NCBI GenBank assembly: GCA_016716225.1
Contig: JADJWT010000001.1
Location: forward strand, 3,296,501-3,360,500
Length of the DNA: 64,000 bases
Direction of reading: 5' to 3'
Source of the DNA: Ignavibacteriota bacterium
GTDB taxonomy: Bacteria > Bacteroidota > Ignavibacteria > Ignavibacteriales > Melioribacteraceae
In this document: positions 27,389 through 35,168 of the stretch, piece by piece
Numbering within the stretch: the stretch's first letter is position 1
Layout of the letters: the number at the start of each line of letters is the position of its first letter
Position numbers and translations under genes: made by a program
The notes under the pieces: generated by a model
Told to the model about the DNA's origin: nothing
Database searches by the model: none
Seen by the model: the letters and a program-made list of their open reading frames with translations, nothing else

Positions 27389-27721
27389 ATGAGTGGACGA
27401 AATAAAAAGAGAATTAATCATAAAAAGGTTGAGGAATACATACGGATTGGGCTTTCCGGCAGAGAAATAGCGAAATTAGTAGGTGTTGATGAGAAGACGA
27501 TTAGGAATAAATTTTCCGCACTTTTACAAAAAAGGGAACATGAAAATATTTTGGAATTCCAAAAAAAAAAGTTAAAAATAGCGGATAAGCAATATGAGAG
27601 AGCGATGGAAGGAAGTGATATTATGTTAATCTGGCTAGGAAAGAATTGGCTAAAACAAAGTGATAAAATGGAACAAAACGGAAGGCGGAAATTGGAAATA
27701 ACTAAAAAAGAAATCAAATAA
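27389..27721 (+). CDS. Terminase small subunit-like HTH protein
   Basis: 110 aa. A Lys-rich N-terminus leads into a helix-turn-helix (S-G-R-E-I-A-K-L-V-G-V-D-E-K-T-I-R-N-K-F), then a coiled helix and A-M-E-G-S-D-I-M-L-I-W-L-G-K-N-W-L-K-Q-S-D-K, a signature I associate with small DNA-binding proteins next to phage terminases. It is divergent from the protease gene. The TerL gene is 2 kb downstream rather than adjacent. Confidence 0.65.
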   Translation: MSGRNKKRINHKKVEEYIRIGLSGREIAKLVGVDEKTIRNKFSALLQKREHENILEFQKKKLKIADKQYERAMEGSDIMLIWLGKNWLKQSDKMEQNGRRKLEITKKEIK

Positions 27722-27728
27722 AACAGAA

Positions 27729-27744
27729 TCCGTTAGCTAACGGA
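27729..27744. repeat. 16-bp dispersed palindrome
   Basis: TCCGTTAGCTAACGGA, a perfect palindrome. The same or nearly the same sequence is at 45359-45374, 48016-48031 and 51542-51557. Confidence 0.85.
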
Positions 27745-28149
27745 AGAATTCAGAAATCAGAAGTCAGAAGAAAAAATGAAGAATGTAAAAAAGATTTGAA
27801 AGAAAAATTAGGAATTATGAATTAAGAATTCAGAAGACAGAATGAAGAATGAAAAAATTAAAAAAATTAGGAATTATGAATTAAAAAAGTAAAGGAAATT
27901 TTGAATGAAGAATTAAGAATGAGGAATGAAGAATGAAAAAATTAAAAAAATTATGAATTAGGAATTAAGAATTAAGAATGAAAAAAAATAAAAAGAGAGA
28001 TTGCTTCGGAAAAGCTCTCGCAATGACGGGATAAAAAAAAAGAGTAAGAAAAAGGAAAAAGTGAAAAATCCAAAAATTCAAGATTACAAGATTTCAAGAT
28101 TGAAAAAAGTATTAAAAAAAATAAAAGCAGATTAAGAATAAGATTAAGA

Positions 28150-28164
28150 CCAGCTTGCAGCTGG
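28150..28164. repeat. Short dispersed stem, copy 1
   Basis: CCAGCTTGCAGCTGG (CCAGCT/AGCTGG around TGC) with identical flanks GATTAAGA and CAAGTTAAGAGTAAGAAA at 29513-29527. Confidence 0.8.
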
Positions 28165-28197
28165 CAAGTTAAGAGTAAGAAATAAAAGAAATAGAAT

Positions 28198-29445
28198 TTG
28201 AAGGCTTTAATAATTTATCATACTAATGCACTTGAACCGGCGCATTCAGACGCAGTAAAAACTGCGTTTATAAACGGCGGTGGAATTAATGCAGATATTT
28301 ATTTAATAACAATTTTTAATCAAGCGATTTTGGATTATGCAAGAGATAATAATTATGATGCAATAATTTACAGTTATGAAGGATTGTCAAATTTTTTACA
28401 ATTGGCAATAAATAATCCAGACATAATGATATTCATGCCGACTCATTCAAGTTATGCAGAACAAATACAGCAGTTAGTCGTTACCGAAAGCTTACAAGAT
28501 TTGCAAGGCGGCGAATTTGAATTTAAAGATTCAACACAAAACAAGGATTCATTTAGCAATGGTTACATCTGCGGACAGTTATTCAAAATAGCCGAATTAA
28601 GAAATTGTAATTTACAAGATGCAAGATTTTTAGCGAATAAAACAAAAAATATAAACGGAATAATAAATGTCAATGACGCAATAAATTACCAAACAGAAAT
28701 TTTTATTGATGAGCCAAAAGAAATAGAACTAGAATATTTACAAGACTACCAAGTAAAAGTAAATTGTGATATTGTTAGAGATGCAACTGAATATGAATAT
28801 CAAATATTAAAAGAAAATAATTACATAGGTGAAAGAGAAAGAATAATTGAATTTAGTGATTCGGAAGAAAGATTTATAAAGTACAGAGCAATTAGAGGAA
28901 GCAATATTTCAAATTGGAGTGAATTATTTAAAATATATCCATTAGAAGAAAGGAGAAAAAAAATGGGAAAAGTATCAATGTTTAGTCAGGTTGGTGTTAG
29001 AAGAAAAGAATTAGTTGAAGATGTGCCAACCGATGAAGGTCAAAAATATGTGAGTAAAATTGTAAATGGCGTAATGCAGATGGTTAAAGTGCCGGATTTA
29101 CGAATGTTGGTTGGAAGATTTACATGGGAAGATACTCCATCAATGAATGTGCAAATATACTATAATACAATTGGACCAATACTGGACATTGAATATTATG
29201 AAGATCAGTTATACATAATTTTCCCAAATAATTTGTTCAGTTATGCAAACGATAGAATAATAGCATTTGGATATCAAAATAGGGATTCAAAATTACAATA
29301 TAATATCGAAACTGTTTATCCCGGACCAAGATTAGTAATAGATATTAAACTAGATAATGAAGATTCATTTGAAAATGGCGGAAGTTATGATTTTGCAATA
29401 GGATTAGTAAATAAGTATAACCAGCAGAATATTTATAAAGAATAA
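28198..29445 (+). CDS. Phage structural protein with subtilase-like N-part; possible internal second start
   Basis: 415 aa from a TTG start without a good ribosome-binding site. Residues 1-170 resemble the N-part of the 23900 gene: alternating Rossmann-like strands and D-S-F-S-N-G-Y-I-C-G-Q-L-F-K-I, then C-N-L-Q-D-A-R-F-L, a degenerate subtilase-type helix. At 28963 an in-frame ATG is preceded by AAGGAGAAAAAAA and opens a 160-aa segment starting M-G-K-V-S-M-F-S-Q-V-G-V that looks like an independent structural protein. Either two fused genes or one gene with an internal start. It lies just before terL. Confidence 0.5.
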   Translation: MKALIIYHTNALEPAHSDAVKTAFINGGGINADIYLITIFNQAILDYARDNNYDAIIYSYEGLSNFLQLAINNPDIMIFMPTHSSYAEQIQQLVVTESLQDLQGGEFEFKDSTQNKDSFSNGYICGQLFKIAELRNCNLQDARFLANKTKNINGIINVNDAINYQTEIFIDEPKEIELEYLQDYQVKVNCDIVRDATEYEYQILKENNYIGERERIIEFSDSEERFIKYRAIRGSNISNWSELFKIYPLEERRKKMGKVSMFSQVGVRRKELVEDVPTDEGQKYVSKIVNGVMQMVKVPDLRMLVGRFTWEDTPSMNVQIYYNTIGPILDIEYYEDQLYIIFPNNLFSYANDRIIAFGYQNRDSKLQYNIETVYPGPRLVIDIKLDNEDSFENGGSYDFAIGLVNKYNQQNIYKE

Positions 29446-29512
29446 TAAGATTAAAGATTAGTTAAAAATTAAGAATTAATAATGAGGAATTAGATGAAGA
29501 TTAAGATTAAGA

Positions 29513-29527
29513 CCAGCTTGCAGCTGG
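29513..29527. repeat. Short dispersed stem, copy 2
   Basis: Identical to 28150-28164 together with at least 15 bp on each side, so this intergenic DNA was duplicated as a block around the 28198 gene. Confidence 0.8.
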
Positions 29528-29700
29528 CAAGTTAAGAGTAAGAAAAGGAAAGAAAAATTAAGAATGAAAAAAAGTAAAAGAAATTATGAATTAGGAATTA
29601 AGAATGGAAAAAGAAAAACGTTGAAATGTTTAGACGTGAAAACAGAAAAAAAAAGAAAAAAAGAATATGATTAAGATTAAGAACAAGAAATAAAAAGAGA

Positions 29701-30984
29701 ATGGAAGAAGAAAGTATTAGTCAGATTGAAATTAATTACCATAAAAATCAACTCAAGATATTTTTTGATTCGAAGAAAAGATATAAGGTAATTACAAAAG
29801 GGAGAAGGTTCGGGCTTACTAAAGGTATGGCAAATTTTCTCATTGAAAAAATGTTTGATGAAACCATTAAAGCTCTTTGGGTTGATACGACTTATTCAAA
29901 TATTCAGCGATATGTAGAAAGATATTTTCTTCCCGTGTTAAAGAATGTTCCGAAAGAATTTTGGAGATGGCGAAAAAAAGAATCAATATTGGAAATACAA
30001 GATTCATATTGTGATTTTAGATCAGCAGATAGACCGGAAAACATAGAAGGTTTTGGATATAATTTAATAATTCTAAACGAAGCCGGAATAATATTAAAAA
30101 ATAGAAAATTGTGGATTGAATCTATTCGTCCCATGGTAATGGATTATAAAGCCGATGTAATAATCGGCGGTACACCAAAAGGTAAGAAACATAAAGGTGA
30201 AAAGCATTTATTTTATGAACTTTCGGAATTATGCAAAGTTGAAAAAGATTGGGAGTTGTTTCAATTCTCGACTTATGATAATCCGCTTATTGATGTTGAT
30301 GAAATTAAGCAGTTGGAAAGAGAAATTGCTTCATCAATTAGGGACCAAGAAATATACGGAAAGTTTATTGATGTAACGGAAAACGCAATCATTAAAAAAG
30401 AATGGTGGCAATATTTCAGAAATGAAAGTTATAAATCAGAAAACATAACCGGAATTTATCAGAGCTGGGACACTGCATTCAAAAAAAATGAGGAGAATGA
30501 TTTTTCTGTCTGTACTACCTGGGCTATTACAAAAAATAAAATATTCTTAATTGATGTTTACAGAGAGCGATTAACATTCCCGGAATTAAAAAGAATTGCC
30601 GTTCAACTTTTTATGAAATATGATCCGAAGGAAATTTTAATTGAAGATAAAGCAAGCGGAACGAGTTTAATTCAAGAATTAAAAAGTGAATCATTACTTC
30701 CAATAAAAGAGATAAAGGTCGATGGTGATAAAATTGCACGAGCCAATGCCGTTACACCGCTAATAGAAATTGGGAAAATCTTCATTGATGAAAACGCAAG
30801 ATGGAAAAAAGATTTTATTGATGAATGCGAAGAATTTCCAAACGGACAATTTGACGATCAGGTTGATTCCATCACGCAATTTTTGAATTACATAAAGAAT
30901 AAGCAAAAAGAGAATGCTGATATTACTGCAAGAATTATAAAATATAAAAAACCGAAAAGGAATTTTAGGAATGTGAGAGGATGA
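29701..30984 (+). CDS. Phage terminase large subunit
   Basis: 427 aa. The N-terminal ATPase part has a degenerate Walker A (K-G-R-R-F-G-L-T-K-G at ~33-42), A-L-W-V-D-T-T-Y and a Walker B-like L-I-I-L-N-E-A-G. The C-terminal RNase H-like nuclease has Y-Q-S-W-D-T-A-F, L-I-E-D-K-A-S-G-T and a final F-D-D-Q-V-D-S. This motor cuts and packages phage DNA through the portal. Near full length for the family. The portal gene follows after 263 bp of repetitive spacer. Confidence 0.9.
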   Translation: MEEESISQIEINYHKNQLKIFFDSKKRYKVITKGRRFGLTKGMANFLIEKMFDETIKALWVDTTYSNIQRYVERYFLPVLKNVPKEFWRWRKKESILEIQDSYCDFRSADRPENIEGFGYNLIILNEAGIILKNRKLWIESIRPMVMDYKADVIIGGTPKGKKHKGEKHLFYELSELCKVEKDWELFQFSTYDNPLIDVDEIKQLEREIASSIRDQEIYGKFIDVTENAIIKKEWWQYFRNESYKSENITGIYQSWDTAFKKNEENDFSVCTTWAITKNKIFLIDVYRERLTFPELKRIAVQLFMKYDPKEILIEDKASGTSLIQELKSESLLPIKEIKVDGDKIARANAVTPLIEIGKIFIDENARWKKDFIDECEEFPNGQFDDQVDSITQFLNYIKNKQKENADITARIIKYKKPKRNFRNVRG

Positions 30985-31247
30985 AAGCAGAAAGTGACTA
31001 GTGATCAGTGATGAGTGAAGAGGAGTAAGAAGGAAAAAGTGAAAAGTGAAACGTGGAGAAGTTTAGACGGAAAGGGAAAAAGCAGAAGACAGAATTCTGA
31101 ATTCTGAAGTCAGAATGAATGAAAAAAAACAATTAAAAATTAAAGAATAAGAGAAAGATCAAGATAAAGAGCAAAAAGAAAAAATTAAAAAAAGATTAAG
31201 ATTAAGAATAAGATTAAGAAAAAAAAGAAAAAGGGATAAAAAATAAA

Positions 31248-32411
31248 TTGCCGAAGATAATTATTAAGAAGGATTTTGCGACTGCGGAGAAGGTGGAGTG
31301 GTGGAAAAAGTTACAATATACAATACCAGATCCCGATAAAATTTTGCAGGATAATGGTTTTGATTATTCGATCTACAGAAATTTATTGAGTGATCCGCAT
31401 TTATGGAGCACGATTCAGCAGAGAAAAGCACAAGTTAATCAAATGGGCTGGACTTTAGATAATGATGATTATGAAGATTTAGCAAATGAAATTATTGAAG
31501 TTTTAGAAAGAATTCAAATCAATAAGGCAATTGATCAGATTTTAGATTGTACTTTATTTGGTTTTGATGTTGAGGAAATTAGATATGATGTTATTAATAA
31601 TAAAATTACACCCATTGAATTAAATCAGAAACCAGTGGAATGGTTTATTTACTCGAATGAAAATGAATTGAAGTTAAGAAAAATAACCGGCGGAAGTTAC
31701 GTTTTTGAAGAAGGTTTAACATTACCGGAATACAAATTTATTTTATCTCAGCATAAAGCAACGTATCAAAACCCTTACGGTGAGAAATTACTTTCCAAAG
31801 TTTATTGGCCCATTACTTTTAAAAAAGCAGCGATTGATAATTGGGAGAAATTACTTAACGAACACGGCGTCCCTTATATAGTTGCAAGGCATCCAAGTAA
31901 TGCAACAGAAGATCAAAAATTAATTATCGAACAGAATCTTATTGATTTATTAAATGATCATGTTGGAATGTTAAGCGAAGAAATAGGATTGGAATTTAAG
32001 GAAAGTCAGAAATACAATGCCGGTGATTTGTTCAAAAATATGATTGAGACTTTGAACATAGAAATATCCAAAGCAATATTAACAGTAACATTAACAACAG
32101 AAATAGGAAGTACCGGAAGTTATAAAGCTGCGCAAATCCATAGAGATATGCTTGAAATGATTGGACTTCAAGATAAAAAAATTGTTGAGCGTGCTATAAA
32201 CAAACTGATAGAATATTATGTAATTCTCAATTATGGAACTAAAATAAAATATCCAAAGATTGTTCTTGAGAAAAAAGAAGGAATTGTTGATGCGACAGTA
32301 GAAAGGGATAAAACATTAAAAGAAATGGGCGTAAAGTTCACCAAAGATTATTTTGTAAGAAGGTACAATTTACAAGAAACAGATTTTGAATTAGAAATTG
32401 AACAGAAATAA
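31248..32411 (+). CDS. Phage portal protein (DUF935/Mu gp29-like)
   Basis: 387 aa, TTG start with GGGATAA upstream. It matches the DUF935 portal pattern: L-L-S-D-P-H-L-W-S-T-I-Q-Q-R-K-A-Q-V, M-G-W-T-L-D, D-Q-I-L-D-C-T-L-F-G-F-D-V-E-E-I, P-V-E-W-F-I-Y, Y-G-E-K-L-L-S-K-V-Y-W-P-I, and a C-terminal region with T-E-I-G-S-T-G-S-Y-K-A-A. It forms the dodecameric DNA gate of the capsid. About 100 aa shorter than Mu gp29. No MuF-type gene follows it. Confidence 0.85.
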   Translation: MPKIIIKKDFATAEKVEWWKKLQYTIPDPDKILQDNGFDYSIYRNLLSDPHLWSTIQQRKAQVNQMGWTLDNDDYEDLANEIIEVLERIQINKAIDQILDCTLFGFDVEEIRYDVINNKITPIELNQKPVEWFIYSNENELKLRKITGGSYVFEEGLTLPEYKFILSQHKATYQNPYGEKLLSKVYWPITFKKAAIDNWEKLLNEHGVPYIVARHPSNATEDQKLIIEQNLIDLLNDHVGMLSEEIGLEFKESQKYNAGDLFKNMIETLNIEISKAILTVTLTTEIGSTGSYKAAQIHRDMLEMIGLQDKKIVERAINKLIEYYVILNYGTKIKYPKIVLEKKEGIVDATVERDKTLKEMGVKFTKDYFVRRYNLQETDFELEIEQK

Positions 32412-32448
32412 AAAAAAATGATAATCGTTGAAATGGGAAAAAGAATAC

Positions 32449-32504
32449 TGTCATTCAGTTGTCATTAATAGTCATTCAGTTGTCATTAATAGTCATTCAG
32501 TTGT
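32449..32504 (+). repeat. Direct repeats of a ~20-bp CATTCAGTTG unit
   Basis: The unit GTCATTCAGTTGTCATTAAT is present about two and a half times in a row. CATTCAGTTG-type words also recur at 33018-33170. Confidence 0.8.
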
Positions 32505-32554
32505 AAAGATGAAAAAAAAGTGAAAAAGCAAAAGTGAAAAAAAACGGATATATA

Positions 32555-32794
32555 ATGAAAGGAATACAGCAAAAGACAATCGGTGAATTGGAAAACCCAG
32601 TTGATGCGTTAAAGGAAATATTTAACGGTTACAGCATTGGAGAAATAAAAGCCGGAATTGATGCGCTTGTAGAATTCGGAAGAATAAAGAAAATGACAAA
32701 AAAATATAAACTCTTATTCATAATACCTACATTGTTATTTGCGATGTGGTTTTTTGGATGGGACTTTGAAACAATAGTTAAACTACTTAAATAA
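32555..32794 (+). CDS. Small membrane protein, holin-like candidate
   Basis: 79 aa from the ATG at 32555; a GTG at 32534 in repeat-derived DNA would add 7 residues. A soluble helical part (E-N-P-V-D-A-L-K-E-I-F) is followed by one transmembrane helix (L-L-F-I-I-P-T-L-L-F-A-M-W-F-F-G-W) near the C-terminus. Position in the late phage block fits a holin or other lysis accessory. Function is inferred from topology only. Confidence 0.45.
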   Translation: MKGIQQKTIGELENPVDALKEIFNGYSIGEIKAGIDALVEFGRIKKMTKKYKLLFIIPTLLFAMWFFGWDFETIVKLLK

Positions 32795-32807
32795 GGGGGA
32801 ATGAAAA

Positions 32808-33005
32808 ATGCAACAAATATTAAAAAACATTATTGCAATTATTGGGTTGGCAAAGTTATTAAACTATGTTTGGGAAATTGCCTTTGATGAGTTAAACAAG
32901 CTTGCAACGGACAGCGAAGCGGCATGGGATGATAAGGCTGTTAAGGTTTTGGATGAGATTGTGAAGGGAGTTATTAAGTCGTTAGAAGTCAAAAGTGAAA
33001 GGTGA
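32808..33005 (+). CDS. Small late-region protein, 65 aa
   Basis: 65 aa with an AAGGGGGAATG ribosome-binding region. A hydrophobic start (I-I-A-I-I-G-L-A-K-L-L) and W-D-D-K-A-V-K-V-L-D-E-I-V-K-G-V recall short phage holin/lysis-associated proteins. The last six codons read into the GAAGTCAAAAGTGAAAGG repeat DNA, so the C-terminus may have been extended by repeat invasion. Confidence 0.45.
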   Translation: MQQILKNIIAIIGLAKLLNYVWEIAFDELNKLATDSEAAWDDKAVKVLDEIVKGVIKSLEVKSER

Positions 33006-33336
33006 AATGAAAGAAAAAATGTAATTCGGTAGTTATTCAATTGTGATTCAGTGAAAAAAGAAAGAGTAATTCGGTAGTTATTCAGTGGAAATTCAGTAGT
33101 GATGCGGTGTGAGAGGGAAAAGTGATTCAATTGTAATTAAGTTGTAATTCAGTGGGGATTCAGTGGGAAAAAAATTAAAAAGTAAAAAGTAAAAATTAAA
33201 AATTAAAAAGTAAAAAGTGAAAAATAAAAAGTGAAAAGTAAAAAGTAAAAATTAAGAATTAGAAATTAGGAATTTAAAAGACGGAAAAAGAATAAAGAAT
33301 TAAAAATAGAAAAGGAAAAAAATAGAGCAAAGTGAG

Positions 33337-33370
33337 TAAGCCGGATATGAAAAGTTCGGCTTTTTTTTTG
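33337..33370 (+). terminator. Intrinsic terminator upstream of the integron
   Basis: AAGCCG pairs with CGGCTT around a ~12-nt loop, followed by nine T. It isolates intI from phage late transcription. Confidence 0.85.
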
Positions 33371-33408
33371 TAAAAGCGTATAATTTTGACCACAAAAATA
33401 ATGACTTT

Positions 33409-33450
33409 GTAAGTAATTATACTTACAGTACGTACTTATACGTATTTACA
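33409..33450. promoter_or_regulatory. Clustered inverted repeats, operator candidate for intI
   Basis: GTAAGTA-ATTA-TACTTAC (33409-33426) is a perfect inverted repeat, followed at once by AGTACGTACT and TATACGTA. The cluster lies ~260 bp before intI. Integron integrases are often controlled by LexA, but this does not match a LexA box I know, so the regulator is open. Confidence 0.4.
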
Positions 33451-33706
33451 AAAAGATATTTTTCTCTTATATTATATTTAAGATTTAAGTTAAAATTATA
33501 AAATAATTATTAATGTAGGTTAGTTGGCGAAGCAGTATTTATTCCGATTAAAGATAATTAGTATTATTATTGAAATATAATAGTAAATGAATTTAGAATA
33601 ACTGAGAAAATATATTGAGAATTAAAATATATTCTTTTAATTTAAATTATAAGTTTTAGTTTTAATAAGATTATTAAAAAATAAAGTTTATTAGGAAAAG
33701 GTAGGA

Positions 33707-34675
33707 ATGCAAGAAAAAAAGCCGAAATTAATTGAAGAAGTAATCAATTATTTACGACTTAAACATTACAGCATAAGAACCGAAGAGGCTTATATAAATT
33801 GGATAAAAAGATTTATAATATTTCACAATAAAAGACATCCGCTAGAAATGGGTGATAAGGAAATACGGGAATTTTTAACAAAATTAGCAGTTAAAGATAA
33901 AGTAGCAGCATCTACACAGAACCAAGCTTTATGTGCAATAATATTTCTTTACAAAGAAGTATTGAAAAAGAAAGTCGGCGAATTGGAAGAAATGGTATGG
34001 TCGAGTAAGCCAAAGAAATTACCGGTAGTTTTTTCCAAGGATGAAGTAAGAGCAGTATTAAAGAACTTAAACGGAATAGATTGGATAGTAAGCAATATAC
34101 TTTACGGTGCCGGATTAAGATTGATTGAATGTTTAAGGTTACGAGTACAGGATATTGATTTTTCACTAAATCAAATAATTGTAAGAAACGGCAAAGGTGA
34201 TAAAGATAGAATTACAATTTTACCAGAAATAGTAAAATCAGCATTAAAAGAAAGAATTAAAGAAATACAGATTCAACATAAAGAAGATTTAGAAAAAGGA
34301 TATGGAAAAGTTTATTTACCGTTTGCCTTAGAAAAGAAATATCCGAATGCAAACACGGAAATAGGCTGGCAATATTTATTTCCGGCAGATAAATTATCAG
34401 AAGATCCGAGAAGTGGAGTAATAAGAAGGCATCATTTAGGAGAGAGCGCAATACAAAAAGCAGTAAAAACGGCAATGGGGAAAGCGGGAATTAAAAAAAG
34501 TGCAGGATGCCATACTTTTAGACATTCATTTGCAACACATTTATTAGATAGAGGCATAGATATAAGAACTATACAGGAATTACTTGGACATGAATCACTA
34601 AATACAACAATGATTTACACACATATAATAAATAAAGGTGCATTTGGGATAATGAGTCCCGTTGATACGTTGTAA
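33707..34675 (+). CDS. intI: Integron integrase IntI
   Basis: 322-aa tyrosine recombinase that recombines attI and folded single-stranded attC sites. SAM-like N-terminal domain (H-Y-S-I-R-T-E-E-A-Y-I-N-W). Catalytic residues R138 (G-A-G-L-R-L-I-E), H269 and R272 (C-H-T-F-R-H-S), H295 (L-L-G-H) and nucleophile Y304. The IntI-specific extra patch is present at ~216-246 (T-E-I-G-W-Q-Y-L-F-P-A, then D-P-R-S-G-V-I-R-R-H-H-L), which separates it from XerC/D and phage integrases. Length is normal and no frameshift is seen, so it is probably active. Transcription runs towards the cassettes. Confidence 0.97.
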   Translation: MQEKKPKLIEEVINYLRLKHYSIRTEEAYINWIKRFIIFHNKRHPLEMGDKEIREFLTKLAVKDKVAASTQNQALCAIIFLYKEVLKKKVGELEEMVWSSKPKKLPVVFSKDEVRAVLKNLNGIDWIVSNILYGAGLRLIECLRLRVQDIDFSLNQIIVRNGKGDKDRITILPEIVKSALKERIKEIQIQHKEDLEKGYGKVYLPFALEKKYPNANTEIGWQYLFPADKLSEDPRSGVIRRHHLGESAIQKAVKTAMGKAGIKKSAGCHTFRHSFATHLLDRGIDIRTIQELLGHESLNTTMIYTHIINKGAFGIMSPVDTL

Positions 34676-34691
34676 TAACAAATAATTAAAT

Positions 34692-35051
34692 TTGAAAAAA
34701 TCGGTTACATATAGAAGACTTACGGCGGGGCAACCAGGGACAAAAAGCATGGTTGAAAAATATGGTGAAAAATTATTATATATAAGATACAGATATGATT
34801 CAGAAAAAAGAGTAAAGTATAAAACAGTAGAATTAGTTGAAGAAAGCGGAATTTATGAAAGCAGCCAAAGCAGAAAAAAAGCTGAAAAGATAGTTGAAAT
34901 AAAGATAGAATATCAGGAAGAGGAATTAAGGACACGTGTAAAAGAAGCCGGCGGGAAGTGGAATTTAGATAAAAAAGTGTGGGAAATAAAATTTAAAGAA
35001 GTAAAAAAGTTAGGAATAGAAGACAGAATAAATGATAAAAAAGTTTTCTGA
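34692..35051 (+). CDS. Integron-associated hypothetical protein, 119 aa
   Basis: 119 aa, TTG start 16 nt after intI, so probably co-transcribed. Very basic. Layout: T-Y-R-R-L-T-A-G-Q-P-G-T-K-S, L-Y-I-R-Y-R-Y-D-S-E-K, then R-V-K-E-A-G-G-K-W-N-L-D-K-K-V-W-E and L-G-I-E-D-R-I. I recognise this pattern from small conserved proteins of unknown function often found beside recombinases or transposases, but no activity is established. It lies between intI and attI, so it is part of the platform rather than a cassette. Confidence 0.65.
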   Translation: MKKSVTYRRLTAGQPGTKSMVEKYGEKLLYIRYRYDSEKRVKYKTVELVEESGIYESSQSRKKAEKIVEIKIEYQEEELRTRVKEAGGKWNLDKKVWEIKFKEVKKLGIEDRINDKKVF

Positions 35052-35125
35052 TATAAGAAAACCGAGTTTTCGGATATAAGAAAAGTTTTCTGATAACAGA
35101 AAACAATTTTCTGATAACAGAAAAA
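35043..35125 (+). repeat. Four imperfect 20-bp palindromic repeats next to attI
   Basis: Copies at 35043-35062, 35066-35084, 35085-35104 and 35106-35125 are variants of TTTTCTGATAACAGAAAA, itself near-palindromic. The first overlaps the stop codon of the 119-aa gene. Their place directly before attI suggests integrase-binding direct repeats, or hairpins that stop intI transcription. Confidence 0.75.
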
Positions 35126-35165
35126 TTAATTAACGGCGCTTGGCGCCTAATTATATATGTTATAT
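35126..35165 (+). other. Putative attI with crossover at 35159/35160
   Basis: GTTATAT at 35159-35165 is where the first cassette begins: its reverse complement ATATAAC closes that cassette at 35693-35699. A short inverted repeat GGCGC/GCGCC lies at 35135-35147. The left boundary of attI cannot be set from sequence alone. Confidence 0.7.
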
Positions 35166-35168
35166 TTT

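Larger units (their letters stand above)
27722..28197. other. Low-complexity purine-rich intergenic DNA
   Basis: 476 bp made of reshuffled phrases such as GAATTATGAATTAAGAATTC and AGACAGAATGAAGAATGAAA, plus a 16-bp palindrome (27729-27744) and a stem (28150-28164). No gene or promoter stands out. Similar DNA fills 29446-29700, 30985-31247, 32412-32530 and 33006-33330. Confidence 0.6.
33006..33706. other. Boundary region between phage block and integron
   Basis: Left half: low-complexity AAAAAGTAAAAAGTGAAAA-type DNA and CAGTGG-type repeats. Right half: a terminator (33337-33370), an operator-like cluster (33409-33450) and AT-rich DNA leading to the integron integrase start (AAAAGGTAGG ribosome-binding region). 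The same AAAAGTGAAAAGTAAAA phrase occurs on the other side of the integron at 51254-51270. Confidence 0.5.

Noticed and set aside
33707..34675. XerC/XerD or phage integrase identity for this recombinase
   Set aside because: The extra patch with D-P-R-S-G-V-I-R-R-H-H-L and the adjacent attC array identify it as IntI.
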